Shown in pieces: positions 8,326-16,177 of a stretch of DNA of 48,682 nt. The notes under the pieces were generated by a model that saw only the letters and a program-made list of their open reading frames with translations, had not been told where the DNA came from and did not search any database. The position numbers were made by a program, and so were the translations under genes. Each line of letters opens with the position of its first letter. Within the stretch, counting starts at the first letter, position 1. Source of the DNA: Lachnospiraceae bacterium (GTDB lineage: Bacteria; Bacillota; Clostridia; Lachnospirales; Lachnospiraceae); NCBI GenBank assembly GCA_024694625.1, contig JAILJP010000061.1, positions 1 to 48,682 on the forward strand. Reading direction: 5' to 3'.

Positions 8326-9120
8326 ATGAAAATAACGGTACTGGGAACCCGAGGGTCCATGGCGGTATCGGGAACGAAGTATCAGGAGTTCGGAGGAGGG
8401 ACTTCCTGTTACCTGATTGAGACCGATGAAAATGCCATCTACCTGGACGCGGGGAGTGGGATTATGAACAGTCCCACCATTGAAAAGAAAACCATTTCCA
8501 TATTTTTAACCCATCCTCATCTAGATCATATTTTGGGATTTCCCTTTTTCCCTATGCTGGGAGAAAAGGACAGGAATATCTATTTGTATTCAAAAGGAAG
8601 AAATGGATTGTCCTCAAAAGAGCAGGTGGATTACGTGTTTTCCGGACCGGCCTGGCCTGTTCAAATGGAAAACTATCCGTCGAATCTGATTTATAAAGAT
8701 TTGAATGAGAAGGATGGCGTGACCCTGAGTGATGCAAAGATTACGTGGATCGAAGGAAATCATCCATCCGGGTCTCTTATTTTTAAAATTGAAATCGATG
8801 GAGCGACTTTGGTATATGCTACGGACTATGAGCACTCAAAAGAGTCGGATCAGAGGTTAATTATCTTTGCCAAAGATTGTGATTTGCTGATTTATGATGG
8901 TCAGTATACCTTGGAAGAATATCCGCAAAAAAGGGGATACGGACATTCCACCAAGGAACACGGCATTGAAATCATGAATGCCTGTGGATGTAAAAAGCTT
9001 TTGTTTACCCATCATGATCCCTTCCATAGTGACGGGATGTTAAAGTTACAGGAAACAAAGCTACAAGGGAAGTGTGAAAACATTCGTTTTGCGAGAGCGG
9101 GAGAAATAATCGTAATATGA
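8326..9120 (+). CDS. Metallo-beta-lactamase-fold hydrolase, possible cyclic-nucleotide phosphodiesterase
   Basis: A 264-residue cytoplasmic protein. The metal motif H63-P-H65-L-D67-H68 (HxHxDH) is intact. Further ligands are plausible at H146 (GNHPSGS), D167 (YATDYEH) and H229/H230 (LFTHHDP), with a GYGHST motif at 204-209. The overall pattern resembles the PhnP / class II cAMP phosphodiesterase branch rather than beta-lactamases or RNases. It is the first gene of a four-gene operon that ends in an adenylate cyclase, and its stop overlaps the next start (ATGA). That context supports hydrolysis of a cyclic nucleotide or related phosphodiester, but this is inference. It follows a terminator and a T/A-rich leader whose promoter I cannot place with confidence. 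Confidence 0.75.
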   Translation: MKITVLGTRGSMAVSGTKYQEFGGGTSCYLIETDENAIYLDAGSGIMNSPTIEKKTISIFLTHPHLDHILGFPFFPMLGEKDRNIYLYSKGRNGLSSKEQVDYVFSGPAWPVQMENYPSNLIYKDLNEKDGVTLSDAKITWIEGNHPSGSLIFKIEIDGATLVYATDYEHSKESDQRLIIFAKDCDLLIYDGQYTLEEYPQKRGYGHSTKEHGIEIMNACGCKKLLFTHHDPFHSDGMLKLQETKLQGKCENIRFARAGEIIVI

Positions 9121-10571
9121 AAGAAATGACGAAGGAGAGGCTGATTGAAATTGCCATTGGTATTTCCGTAGAAAAAGACGTGGATACCTTGTTGGAGACG
9201 ATTTTGACAGAAGCAATGCGTTATACCAACTGTGACGGTGGAACGCTTTATGTATGCACTGAGGAGAATCTGGAATTTCATACAGCAATTACAAAATCCA
9301 AAAATTTTTACATGAGTAAAAAACAGGGAAATATGATGTTGCCGCCGGTTCCCTATTCCAAAACCCATGTCTGTGCATGTTGTGCTTTGGAAAAAACAAA
9401 AATCAATATACCCGATGTTTACGAGTCAAAGGACTATGACTTTCATGGTGCGCAAAAATATGATGCCATGAATGATTATCGCACAACTTCCATGTTGGTA
9501 CTTCCCATGGAAGATGATAAGGGAAAGGTCATTGGTGTCCTTCAGTTTATAAATGCTATGGATGATGAGGGAAATATTGTTTCCTTCCCTGAAGAATGTG
9601 AGCAGACCATTTATGCCTTGAACTCGTTGGCAGCGGTTAGTCTAAACAACCGAAAACTGTCTCAACAGGTTTTGAATCTCTTACATTCCTTTGTGGAAGT
9701 AATGGCTTCCGCCATTGATACTAGAAGCCCTTACAACGCAAATCATTCCAAAAGTATGGTAAATTACGGCAAACGTTTCATCCAGTGGTTGAACGAAAGT
9801 GAAAGCAACTGGAAGTTTGACGAAAAAGATATTGATCCGTTTTTAATGAGTGTTTGGCTTCATGATGTGGGAAAATTGGTAATTCCCTTGGAAATCATGG
9901 ATAAGCCTACCCGTCTTGGTGATTTGGAGGATGGCCTGCTCTATAAGATTTCAACCGGTATTCTTATGGAGCGCATCCGCGGGTTGGAGCATCCAGATGA
10001 AAAAGAAGCATCCGATAAAAAAATTGGGGAAATTGAAGCTGCCAAGGAGTTGATTTTGTCATCCAATGCAGCGGGATTTTTACCAGATGAAAAATTAGAA
10101 GCAATTCAAAAAGCAGGAGAGCTTTTTATTAAAAATGACATGGGAGAGGAGATACCTCTTTTAAATGAAGAGGAAAAAACTGCCATGATGGTTCGGAAAG
10201 GAACCCTGACAGAGGATGAGAGAAAAATCATCCAATCCCATGTAGTAAACACGGAAAAGATGTTATCCAAGATGATATTTGACGGGGATTATGCAAATGT
10301 TCCGGTGTGGGCAGCATCCCATCATGAATTCTTAAACGGAACAGGATATCCCAAACATCTTACGGGAAAAGACCTTCCAAAAGAAACAAGACTGTTGACG
10401 ATTTTGGATGTCTACGATGCGCTAACTGCAGAGGATCGGCCTTATAAACCGGCTTTGCCTACGGAAAAGGCGTTTTCCATTCTGCATGCCATGGAGAATG
10501 ACGGACAAATCGATGGAGAAATTTTAGCTTTATTTGAAGAAAGCGGGGCGTGGAAAAAAGAGAATCAATAG
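9117..10571 (+). CDS. GAF – HD-GYP phosphodiesterase
   Basis: A 484-residue soluble protein. Residues ~10-180 form a GAF domain (DGGTLYV, VLPMEDDKGKVIGVLQFIN). Residues ~185-480 form an HD-GYP domain: H249-D250, H375, H402-H403, NGTGYP at 407-412, and D431/D434 in DVYDALTAEDRPY. All main metal ligands are visible, so it should be active. HD-GYP enzymes hydrolyse c-di-GMP or 3',3'-cGAMP. Unusually, about 90 residues (~270-360), charged and probably helical, are inserted between the HD motif and the LTEDERKIIQSH helix. GAF domains can bind cAMP or cGMP, so cross-talk with the cyclase at the end of the operon is possible (inference). It overlaps the previous gene by 4 bp and ends 17 bp before the next start. 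Confidence 0.85.
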   Translation: MKEMTKERLIEIAIGISVEKDVDTLLETILTEAMRYTNCDGGTLYVCTEENLEFHTAITKSKNFYMSKKQGNMMLPPVPYSKTHVCACCALEKTKINIPDVYESKDYDFHGAQKYDAMNDYRTTSMLVLPMEDDKGKVIGVLQFINAMDDEGNIVSFPEECEQTIYALNSLAAVSLNNRKLSQQVLNLLHSFVEVMASAIDTRSPYNANHSKSMVNYGKRFIQWLNESESNWKFDEKDIDPFLMSVWLHDVGKLVIPLEIMDKPTRLGDLEDGLLYKISTGILMERIRGLEHPDEKEASDKKIGEIEAAKELILSSNAAGFLPDEKLEAIQKAGELFIKNDMGEEIPLLNEEEKTAMMVRKGTLTEDERKIIQSHVVNTEKMLSKMIFDGDYANVPVWAASHHEFLNGTGYPKHLTGKDLPKETRLLTILDVYDALTAEDRPYKPALPTEKAFSILHAMENDGQIDGEILALFEESGAWKKENQ

Positions 10572-10588
10572 GGATTGGAGAGAGGCTT

Positions 10589-12871
10589 ATGGAAAAGAAA
10601 GTATTGAATCCGAAAATACTTGGGGCTGTGAGTGCAGTTGTTTTGGTAGTGGTGATTGTATTGGTTGTATTTTTTATGAAACGAGGAGACAATCTCACTG
10701 CTATCGTGGTACGACTGTTGCATTCCGAAGGTGAGGTAACCCTTACAGACGACAACGGAAATGAAAAATCCATGTTGGAGGATATGAACCTCTTTACCGG
10801 TTATGTGCTAAAAACCGGTGGCGATGGTTTGGTAAAACTGGGCTTGGATGAGACAAAGCTGGTTACCTTAAATAACAATAGTTTGTTGGGTTTTGAAAAG
10901 CACAACAAAGAAATGAAGCTGAAACTGGATGAAGGTCAGCTCTTTTTCAATGTTCAAAAAAAATTGGAAGATGATGAAAAATTGGAAATAGAGACTTCTA
11001 CCATGGTAGTAGGTATTCGTGGAACATCCGGAATGGTAGATGCAAATCAGCTTAAAATCACCGTGACTGATGGTGAGGTAGAGATTCATGGTACCAATAA
11101 AGTGACCGGTGGTGAAAATTCGATTACCCTACAAGCAGGTCAATCGGTACAAATGAATCTGGATAATTCCAAGGAAGGAAAAGAGTCTGTTATCTTTATG
11201 GTACAGACTGCAAAATTGGAAGACTTACCGGACTTTGCTTTAAAAGAGATTTTACAGGATGAAGATTTGGCTGGACGTGTGGCAGAAACCTATGAAATGG
11301 TTGTGGATGAACTTTTGGACACAGTTCAGGATATTATAGATAGCCGTGAAGACAAGGAAAAAGAGGAAGAAGAGGCACCGGGAGATGTTGCAGTTTTAGT
11401 GACGGATGAATCTGACGATACCTCAAACAATAACGATAGACAAAGAAGTACCGGAAATCTAATCACTGATGATAATACCGGAACAAGTACGGAAGATAAT
11501 AATACATCAGGGGATAATAACTCAGAAGAAAATAATAATTCATCAGAGGATAATAACTCAGAAGAAAATAATAATTCATCAGAGGATAATAACTCTGAAG
11601 AAAATAATAATTCAGAGGATGATCCCAATAATGAAGAGGAAGAAAAACCTACCTATTCTGTAACAGTTACTTCATCTTCCTCAGCAGGTGGAACTTATTC
11701 TTCCGATATTTCTAACGCAAAAGAAGGCGATACCGTTACTATTACCGCCAAGGCCAATGCAGGATATAAGTTTGTGGGATGGACGGTTGAAAGCGGAGAC
11801 GTAAAACTAAAGGATGCTTCAGCTGCCACCACAACCTTTGTAATGGGCAAAAAGGAAGTAAAAATAAAAGCAAATTTTGAAGCGATTTCTTATAGCATTT
11901 CCGTTGGGGCAAATGACAGTTCCTATGGTCGGGTAACCGCCAGTGCATCAACTGCCATCATTGGAACGCAGATTACTCTTTCCGCTTCACCGGAACCGGG
12001 ATACACCTTTAAAGAATGGAAGGTGGAAAGTGGCGGAGTAACGGTTTCCTCTTCAGTTTCCGAGTCTGGGGAAGGTAGTGGAAGCTTTACTATGGGAAGT
12101 GCCAATGTAAATATTACGGCGGTATTTGAATTAAAGAAATACACCATTAGTTACAGTATTGATAATCCTGCTTTAGGAGAAATTCATTTTTATCAAAGCG
12201 GAAACGAAATCGGAAGCTATGATGCCACTGCAGGAGTAGCATCTGCTACCGGAGTTATGGGAACGGAATTTTTAGTTCGATTTACACCAAATTACTTCGC
12301 TTATTTGGCAGAGGAAGCAATTGATGGCCTGTCGGATTTTTCAAGCAACGAAGACAGCGACGGTAATATGTATTTTGAAGGTACTTATACAGTCGGAACC
12401 TCTGACTACAGTGGTACCGTACCGGCACAAATGGAAGATACTGCGGACACTGAAGTCTGGTTCCGTGAGTCCGTAGAAGGAGAAATGGATGATTCTGCAT
12501 TTTTGGTTAACATAGGAGGAAATGACGCTACTTATATCTTCTATGACGGAGAAACCGGTTATGTGAATGGTACTACTGTTCGTTATTCCGGCGACGGAGA
12601 AATCAGTGCAGAGGTTCGTTGCATGTCAGGGGGAGTGGATACACAGATGGCGGGCCCTCCTGTTTCCATGGATATTAACGGTACTACGGTATACTTTAAA
12701 AAGAAAACTGTAGATGGAGAGGATTATTACTTTATTAATCTTGGCAGTGGACTGATATGTGCTAATAATGGCAATGAATATGAAGCTACCGGAGAATCTT
12801 TGTTTATAGTAGCAAGAAGTTATGAAACGGGTGCAATGTTTGAGTATGAATTTGCAACCAGTGAACCTTAG
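10589..12871 (+). CDS. Membrane-anchored FecR-domain protein with InlB-type repeats
   Basis: 760 residues from the ATG at 10589, chosen because GGAGAGAGG lies just ahead; a longer in-frame start inside the previous gene is unlikely. One N-terminal membrane helix (~9-30) is followed by a FecR-type domain (~75-165, ending IRGTSGMVDANQLKITVTDGEV). A helical acidic region follows, then a low-complexity Ser/Glu/Asn linker. Residues ~365-520 hold two divergent InlB B-repeats, each with an Ala/Pro-GYxF-x-W core (AGYKFVGWTVES, PGYTFKEWKVES). The remaining beta-rich domain is unrecognised. The topology predicts everything after the helix outside the cell. It is sandwiched between an HD-GYP enzyme and a CHASE2-cyclase, suggesting it detects or presents an extracellular signal to CHASE2. 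No sigma factor or FecA-like receptor is nearby, so a classic FecR role is unlikely. Confidence 0.8.
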   Translation: MEKKVLNPKILGAVSAVVLVVVIVLVVFFMKRGDNLTAIVVRLLHSEGEVTLTDDNGNEKSMLEDMNLFTGYVLKTGGDGLVKLGLDETKLVTLNNNSLLGFEKHNKEMKLKLDEGQLFFNVQKKLEDDEKLEIETSTMVVGIRGTSGMVDANQLKITVTDGEVEIHGTNKVTGGENSITLQAGQSVQMNLDNSKEGKESVIFMVQTAKLEDLPDFALKEILQDEDLAGRVAETYEMVVDELLDTVQDIIDSREDKEKEEEEAPGDVAVLVTDESDDTSNNNDRQRSTGNLITDDNTGTSTEDNNTSGDNNSEENNNSSEDNNSEENNNSSEDNNSEENNNSEDDPNNEEEEKPTYSVTVTSSSSAGGTYSSDISNAKEGDTVTITAKANAGYKFVGWTVESGDVKLKDASAATTTFVMGKKEVKIKANFEAISYSISVGANDSSYGRVTASASTAIIGTQITLSASPEPGYTFKEWKVESGGVTVSSSVSESGEGSGSFTMGSANVNITAVFELKKYTISYSIDNPALGEIHFYQSGNEIGSYDATAGVASATGVMGTEFLVRFTPNYFAYLAEEAIDGLSDFSSNEDSDGNMYFEGTYTVGTSDYSGTVPAQMEDTADTEVWFRESVEGEMDDSAFLVNIGGNDATYIFYDGETGYVNGTTVRYSGDGEISAEVRCMSGGVDTQMAGPPVSMDINGTTVYFKKKTVDGEDYYFINLGSGLICANNGNEYEATGESLFIVARSYETGAMFEYEFATSEP
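11522..11620 (+). repeat. In-frame 36-bp tandem repeat in the FecR-protein linker
   Basis: Two identical 36-bp units (11522-11557 and 11558-11593) are followed by a shortened, slightly diverged third (from 11594). Each unit encodes a 12-residue Ser-Glu-Glu-Asn-rich block. The unit length is a multiple of three, so gain or loss of copies would only change linker length. Confidence 0.9.
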
Positions 12872-12892
12872 GATGAATAATTGGGGGAAAGC

Positions 12893-14737
12893 ATGAAAAA
12901 AACTATTATACAACAACTTATGGTGGCGGCCTTGGTGGCTGCCATCATCACCGGTATTACATATTTAGGGGCATTCGATTGGCTGGACAATCGAATCGCA
13001 GATAACTTATTTCAAAAAAAAGAGGCTTCTTCCGGTCAGATTGTAGTGATTGGTATTGATGAGGAGGCCCTGCAGGAGTACGGTCCATTTCAAAACTGGG
13101 ACAGAAGCATTATGGCATCTGCATTGGAGGCATTAAATGCTGATCCGGAGAATAAGCCTGCTGTAGTGGCCGTTGATACTATGTATTCCGGTAATACAGA
13201 AGAAGCAGTGGATCAAAGACTGGCAAAGGCCGCCGAGGAGTTAGGCTGTGTCGTTGTGGGTTCCTCCGGTTCCTTTGGCAGTACAACGGAAATCAACGGT
13301 GACACCTATTCAATTAATGATTATTCCATGCTTTCCTATGAGGAATCCTATGAAGAGTTAAAGGCTGTCACTGCCACCGGCCATATCAATGCCATGTATG
13401 ATTCGGATGGTGTCCTTCGACACAGTATTTTGTATGTTACAACAGAGGATGGAAAAAAGGTTTACTCTATGCCGGAGAGGGTGGCAGAGCTTTACTACAG
13501 ATTGCAAAACGGGGAAAGTATTTCTCCAAAGGATTTAAACAATACTCTGGATGGAAGCGGTATTGTACTGCCGCCTACCGACTCCAGAGGGCGCTACTAT
13601 GTGGCTTATACTTCCGAACCGGGGGATTTTTATGATGGAGTCTCCATAAAGGATTTAATAAATGGAGAAGTGCCTTCCGATTATTTTGCCGGAAAGATTG
13701 TATTTATCGGACCCTATGCGGCGGGGCTTCAGGACAACGTGGTAACGCCCATTGCCAGAGCCAAAAATATGTACGGAGTGGAATATCAGGCCAATGTGGT
13801 ACAGCAGCTTTTGGATGGAAACTTCAAAAGAGAAGCGAAAGATAATAGGCAGTATTTTTTGGTGTTTTTATTGTGTTTTGTCTTTATGCTTTTGTTTCAG
13901 AAACTAAAGTTATTGCCATCAACCCTGCTTACTGCAGCAGTTATTGTGGCATGGATTTGCTTTTCTGCATTCTGCTATGATAAAGGAGTTGTGCTTCATC
14001 CCTTCTGGATACCGGCGGGAGTCGCCATTGTCTACGTGGTAACCGTAGTTTACAATTACCTAAAGTCCAGAGCAGAGAAGCGGGCAGTTACCCAGACCTT
14101 CGAGCGATATGTGGATACCGCCATTGTAAATGAGCTGTTAAAAGAAGGGAAAGATGCCTTGGATTTATCCGGAAAGAGCTGCGAAATTGCGGTGCTCTTT
14201 GTAGATATCCGAGGATTTACCACCATGTCAGAGGGGATGAGTCCTGAGACTGTAGTGGCGATTTTAAATGAATACCTTACCATGACTTCGGAGTGTGTTC
14301 GAAACAACAAAGGAACGTTGGATAAATTTGTGGGGGACTGTACCATGGCATTTTGGGGAGCACCTCTGGAAATGGAAGACCCGATTTATCACGCATTACT
14401 TTGTGCAAAGGATATTATTGACGGAGCGGCGGAACTTTCAAAGTCCTTTATGGAACGTTATGGCGTACCTTTAAATGTGGGAGTTGGTGTAAACTATGGT
14501 CCTGCAGTAGTAGGTGATATTGGTTCTGTGCGGCGGAGAGATTACACCGCCATCGGTGATACGGTAAATACAGCATCTCGTCTGGAATCCAATGCCCCGG
14601 CCGGAAAAATCTATATCAGTAGAGAAGTTGCCAACCGTATGGGGGACAGGATTCGAACCACTTCCCTTGGTGCAACCATTAAGTTAAAAGGAAAAGCCGA
14701 AGGCTTTGAAGTATTGGAATTGGATGGGTTTAATTAA
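12893..14737 (+). CDS. CHASE2-domain class III adenylate cyclase
   Basis: 614 residues from the ATG at 12893 behind GGGGGAA; the in-frame TTG at 12881 is rejected. The first membrane helix (~8-26) is followed by an extracytoplasmic CHASE2 domain (~30-310), three more helices (~320-392), a short linker and a C-terminal cyclase domain (~428-614). Catalytic residues are complete: metal-binding D438 (FVDIRGF) and D482 (KFVGD), substrate-specifying K478 and T552 (DYTAIGD), and transition-state N559 and R563 (NTASR). Lys with Thr points to ATP and a class IIIb-type adenylate cyclase rather than a guanylate cyclase. It is the last gene of the four-gene operon. Cyclic AMP signalling is sparsely described in Clostridia, which makes a full CHASE2 cyclase here notable. 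Confidence 0.92.
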   Translation: MKKTIIQQLMVAALVAAIITGITYLGAFDWLDNRIADNLFQKKEASSGQIVVIGIDEEALQEYGPFQNWDRSIMASALEALNADPENKPAVVAVDTMYSGNTEEAVDQRLAKAAEELGCVVVGSSGSFGSTTEINGDTYSINDYSMLSYEESYEELKAVTATGHINAMYDSDGVLRHSILYVTTEDGKKVYSMPERVAELYYRLQNGESISPKDLNNTLDGSGIVLPPTDSRGRYYVAYTSEPGDFYDGVSIKDLINGEVPSDYFAGKIVFIGPYAAGLQDNVVTPIARAKNMYGVEYQANVVQQLLDGNFKREAKDNRQYFLVFLLCFVFMLLFQKLKLLPSTLLTAAVIVAWICFSAFCYDKGVVLHPFWIPAGVAIVYVVTVVYNYLKSRAEKRAVTQTFERYVDTAIVNELLKEGKDALDLSGKSCEIAVLFVDIRGFTTMSEGMSPETVVAILNEYLTMTSECVRNNKGTLDKFVGDCTMAFWGAPLEMEDPIYHALLCAKDIIDGAAELSKSFMERYGVPLNVGVGVNYGPAVVGDIGSVRRRDYTAIGDTVNTASRLESNAPAGKIYISREVANRMGDRIRTTSLGATIKLKGKAEGFEVLELDGFN

Positions 14738-14753
14738 ACCCATCCATTTTTTT
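14722..14753 (+). terminator. Intrinsic terminator overlapping the cyclase stop codon
   Basis: A perfect palindrome with 12-bp arms (GGATGGGTTTAA at 14722-14733 and its complement to 14745) is followed by a run of T's. The stop codon of the cyclase gene lies within it. Confidence 0.9.
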
Positions 14754-14754
14754 G

Positions 14755-14783
14755 TTGACAGATTCGTAAAAAGAGGTTATATT
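14755..14783 (+). promoter_or_regulatory. Strong sigma-A promoter of the GntR–ABC operon
   Basis: TTGACA (14755-14760), a 17-bp spacer and TATATT (14778-14783). The -35 box begins two bases after the previous terminator's T run. Confidence 0.85.
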
Positions 14784-14785
14784 AA

Positions 14786-14808
14786 GTGTACTAGGTAGGC
14801 TAATACAC
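14786..14808. promoter_or_regulatory. Predicted GntR/YtrA-type operator 1 over the start of transcription
   Basis: Half-sites GTGTACTAG (14786-14794) and CTAATACAC (14800-14808) form a near-perfect inverted repeat (8 of 9) with a 5-bp spacer. Position and shape match autoregulatory operators of YtrA-type GntR proteins, whose gene follows. Confidence 0.65.
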
Positions 14809-14885
14809 ACAAATCACAAATAATCACAAAATACGAAACACAAAACACAAAACCAAAATCCACTTGTGTATTAGCCAACGCCTAG
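14791..14885 (+). promoter_or_regulatory. Long leader inverted repeat with second operator-like site
   Basis: Arms GGCTAATACACA (14798-14809) and TGTGTATTAGCC (14865-14876) are perfectly complementary, with outer arms CTAGG (14791-14795) and CCTAG (14881-14885). The loop is A/C-rich with recurring CACAAA. The right arm begins a second operator-like sequence, GTGTATTAG (14866-14874) followed by CTAGACA. Two regulator sites in opposite register could loop DNA, or the transcript could fold as a long hairpin. Confidence 0.55.
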
Positions 14886-14919
14886 ACAAAAGGGACAGGA
14901 GAGTAGAAAGGAGGTGCCT

Positions 14920-15285
14920 ATGCAGGTCATCAATTACCAAGATGGTCGTCCCATATATGAGCAGATTGTAGACTACTACAAACATTTAATACTGATGGGG
15001 GCCATGGAGACAGATGAACAGATGCCTTCAGTGAGAAGCTTGGCTGTAGATTTGGCAACGAATCCAAATACAGTGCAAAAAGCGTATGCACAATTAGAAC
15101 GAGAAGGGTTTATTTATACCGTTAAGGGGAGAGGGAATTTCGTGAAAGAGAATTCAAATCTGGTGTGTGCCAGGCAAGACGAAATATGTAATAAGATTTT
15201 AGAGCTTTTAAAAGAAGCAAAGGAAATTGGAATTAACCCGAAAGATATTTTAAAAACTGCTTCGGAAAGGATTGGAAATGATTGA
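14920..15285 (+). CDS. GntR family (YtrA subfamily) transcriptional regulator
   Basis: 121 residues from the ATG at 14920. The GTG at 14914 is part of the AAGGAGGTG ribosome site and is rejected as the start. The N-terminal winged helix-turn-helix (~10-75) has the typical MPSVRSLAVDLATNPNTVQKAYAQLEREGFI sequence split over helix-turn-helix and wing. It is followed by only a short C-terminal helix, as in the YtrA subfamily, which lacks a large effector domain. It overlaps the ABC ATPase gene by 8 bp. Such regulators usually repress their own ABC operon and respond to antibiotics or envelope stress; here that is inferred from gene order and the operator-like repeats upstream. Confidence 0.9.
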   Translation: MQVINYQDGRPIYEQIVDYYKHLILMGAMETDEQMPSVRSLAVDLATNPNTVQKAYAQLEREGFIYTVKGRGNFVKENSNLVCARQDEICNKILELLKEAKEIGINPKDILKTASERIGND

Positions 15286-16177
15286 AGTAAAGGGAGTATG
15301 TAAATCATTTGATGATATCACGGCTTTAAACAATCTTACTTTGAACATGAAAGAAGAGGAAGTGTTTGGTTTGGTAGGAACAAACGGTGCCGGAAAATCT
15401 ACGCTTCTTCGTATTATGACAGGAGTGTTGGAAGCTGATAAGGGAGAAGTCATAGTTGATGGAAAACAAGTATTTGATAATCCCAAAGCGAAAGAAAATA
15501 TATTTTTGATTCCGGATGATCCGTATTATTTTCCTAATTCTACAGTGTCAGAGATGATGGGATATTATAGTTCGGTATATCGAAAATTTGATAAAAATAA
15601 ATTTTCTTATTTACTTGAAAATTTTGACTTACAGGGAAATCGCAGAATTTCCACTTTTTCCAAGGGAATGCGAAAACAGTTGGCCATTCTTCTTGGAATC
15701 TGTTCAAATACCAAGTATCTTCTTTGCGATGAAACCTTCGACGGCTTGGATCCGGTTATGAGACAGGCTGCCAAAATGTTGTTTGCAAAGGAAATGGATG
15801 AAAGAGGTTTGACGCCGATTCTAACCAGTCACAACTTGCGTGAATTAGAGGACATTTGTGATCATGTTGGTTTGGTCCATAAAGGCGGAGTGCTTCTTTC
15901 CAGAGAGTTATCTGATATGAAATTGAATATTAGAAAAGTTCAGGTGGTATACCAAAACGAAGAGGAGCAGCGCAAGGCGGAAAGCCATATGGATATTTTG
16001 CTCCACGAAAACAGAGGAAAGGTTCATACCTATACGGTTCGTATGCCGGAAGCAGAGTTGGAGATGTGCTTTGAACATGTGAATACAATTTTGTTGGAAA
16101 CTTTACCTTTAACATTAGAAGAAATATTTATTTGTGAAACGGAGGTGGTTGGTTATGACATCAAGAACATCATCTAA
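15278..16177 (+). CDS. ABC transporter ATP-binding protein
   Basis: 299 residues from the ATG at 15278, inside the end of the regulator gene. Walker A (GTNGAGKST, ~36-44), signature (FSKGMRKQLA, ~127-136) and Walker B with catalytic Glu (YLLCDETFDGLDP, ~148-160) are intact, and the H-loop is in LTSHN. The ~80-residue C-terminal extension is common in exporter-type ATPases of the YtrB/BcrA class. It overlaps the permease gene by 23 bp, so translation is coupled. Substrate unknown; drug or lipid-active peptide export is the usual role of such GntR-linked pairs. Confidence 0.9.
   Translation: MIEVKGVCKSFDDITALNNLTLNMKEEEVFGLVGTNGAGKSTLLRIMTGVLEADKGEVIVDGKQVFDNPKAKENIFLIPDDPYYFPNSTVSEMMGYYSSVYRKFDKNKFSYLLENFDLQGNRRISTFSKGMRKQLAILLGICSNTKYLLCDETFDGLDPVMRQAAKMLFAKEMDERGLTPILTSHNLRELEDICDHVGLVHKGGVLLSRELSDMKLNIRKVQVVYQNEEEQRKAESHMDILLHENRGKVHTYTVRMPEAELEMCFEHVNTILLETLPLTLEEIFICETEVVGYDIKNII

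Noticed and set aside
10550-10588. Longer N-terminus for the FecR protein starting inside the HD-GYP gene
   Set aside because: The ATG at 10589 has a proper ribosome site and gives a clean short N-terminus before the membrane helix.
11326-11628. 100-codon minus-strand ORF with regular Ser/Leu repeats
   Set aside because: It is the antisense translation of the 36-bp tandem repeat in the FecR-protein gene.
14821-14862. CACAAA-rich run considered as a CRISPR or microsatellite repeat
   Set aside because: Units are irregular and too short, with no spacers or cas genes; it is better seen as the loop of the leader inverted repeat.
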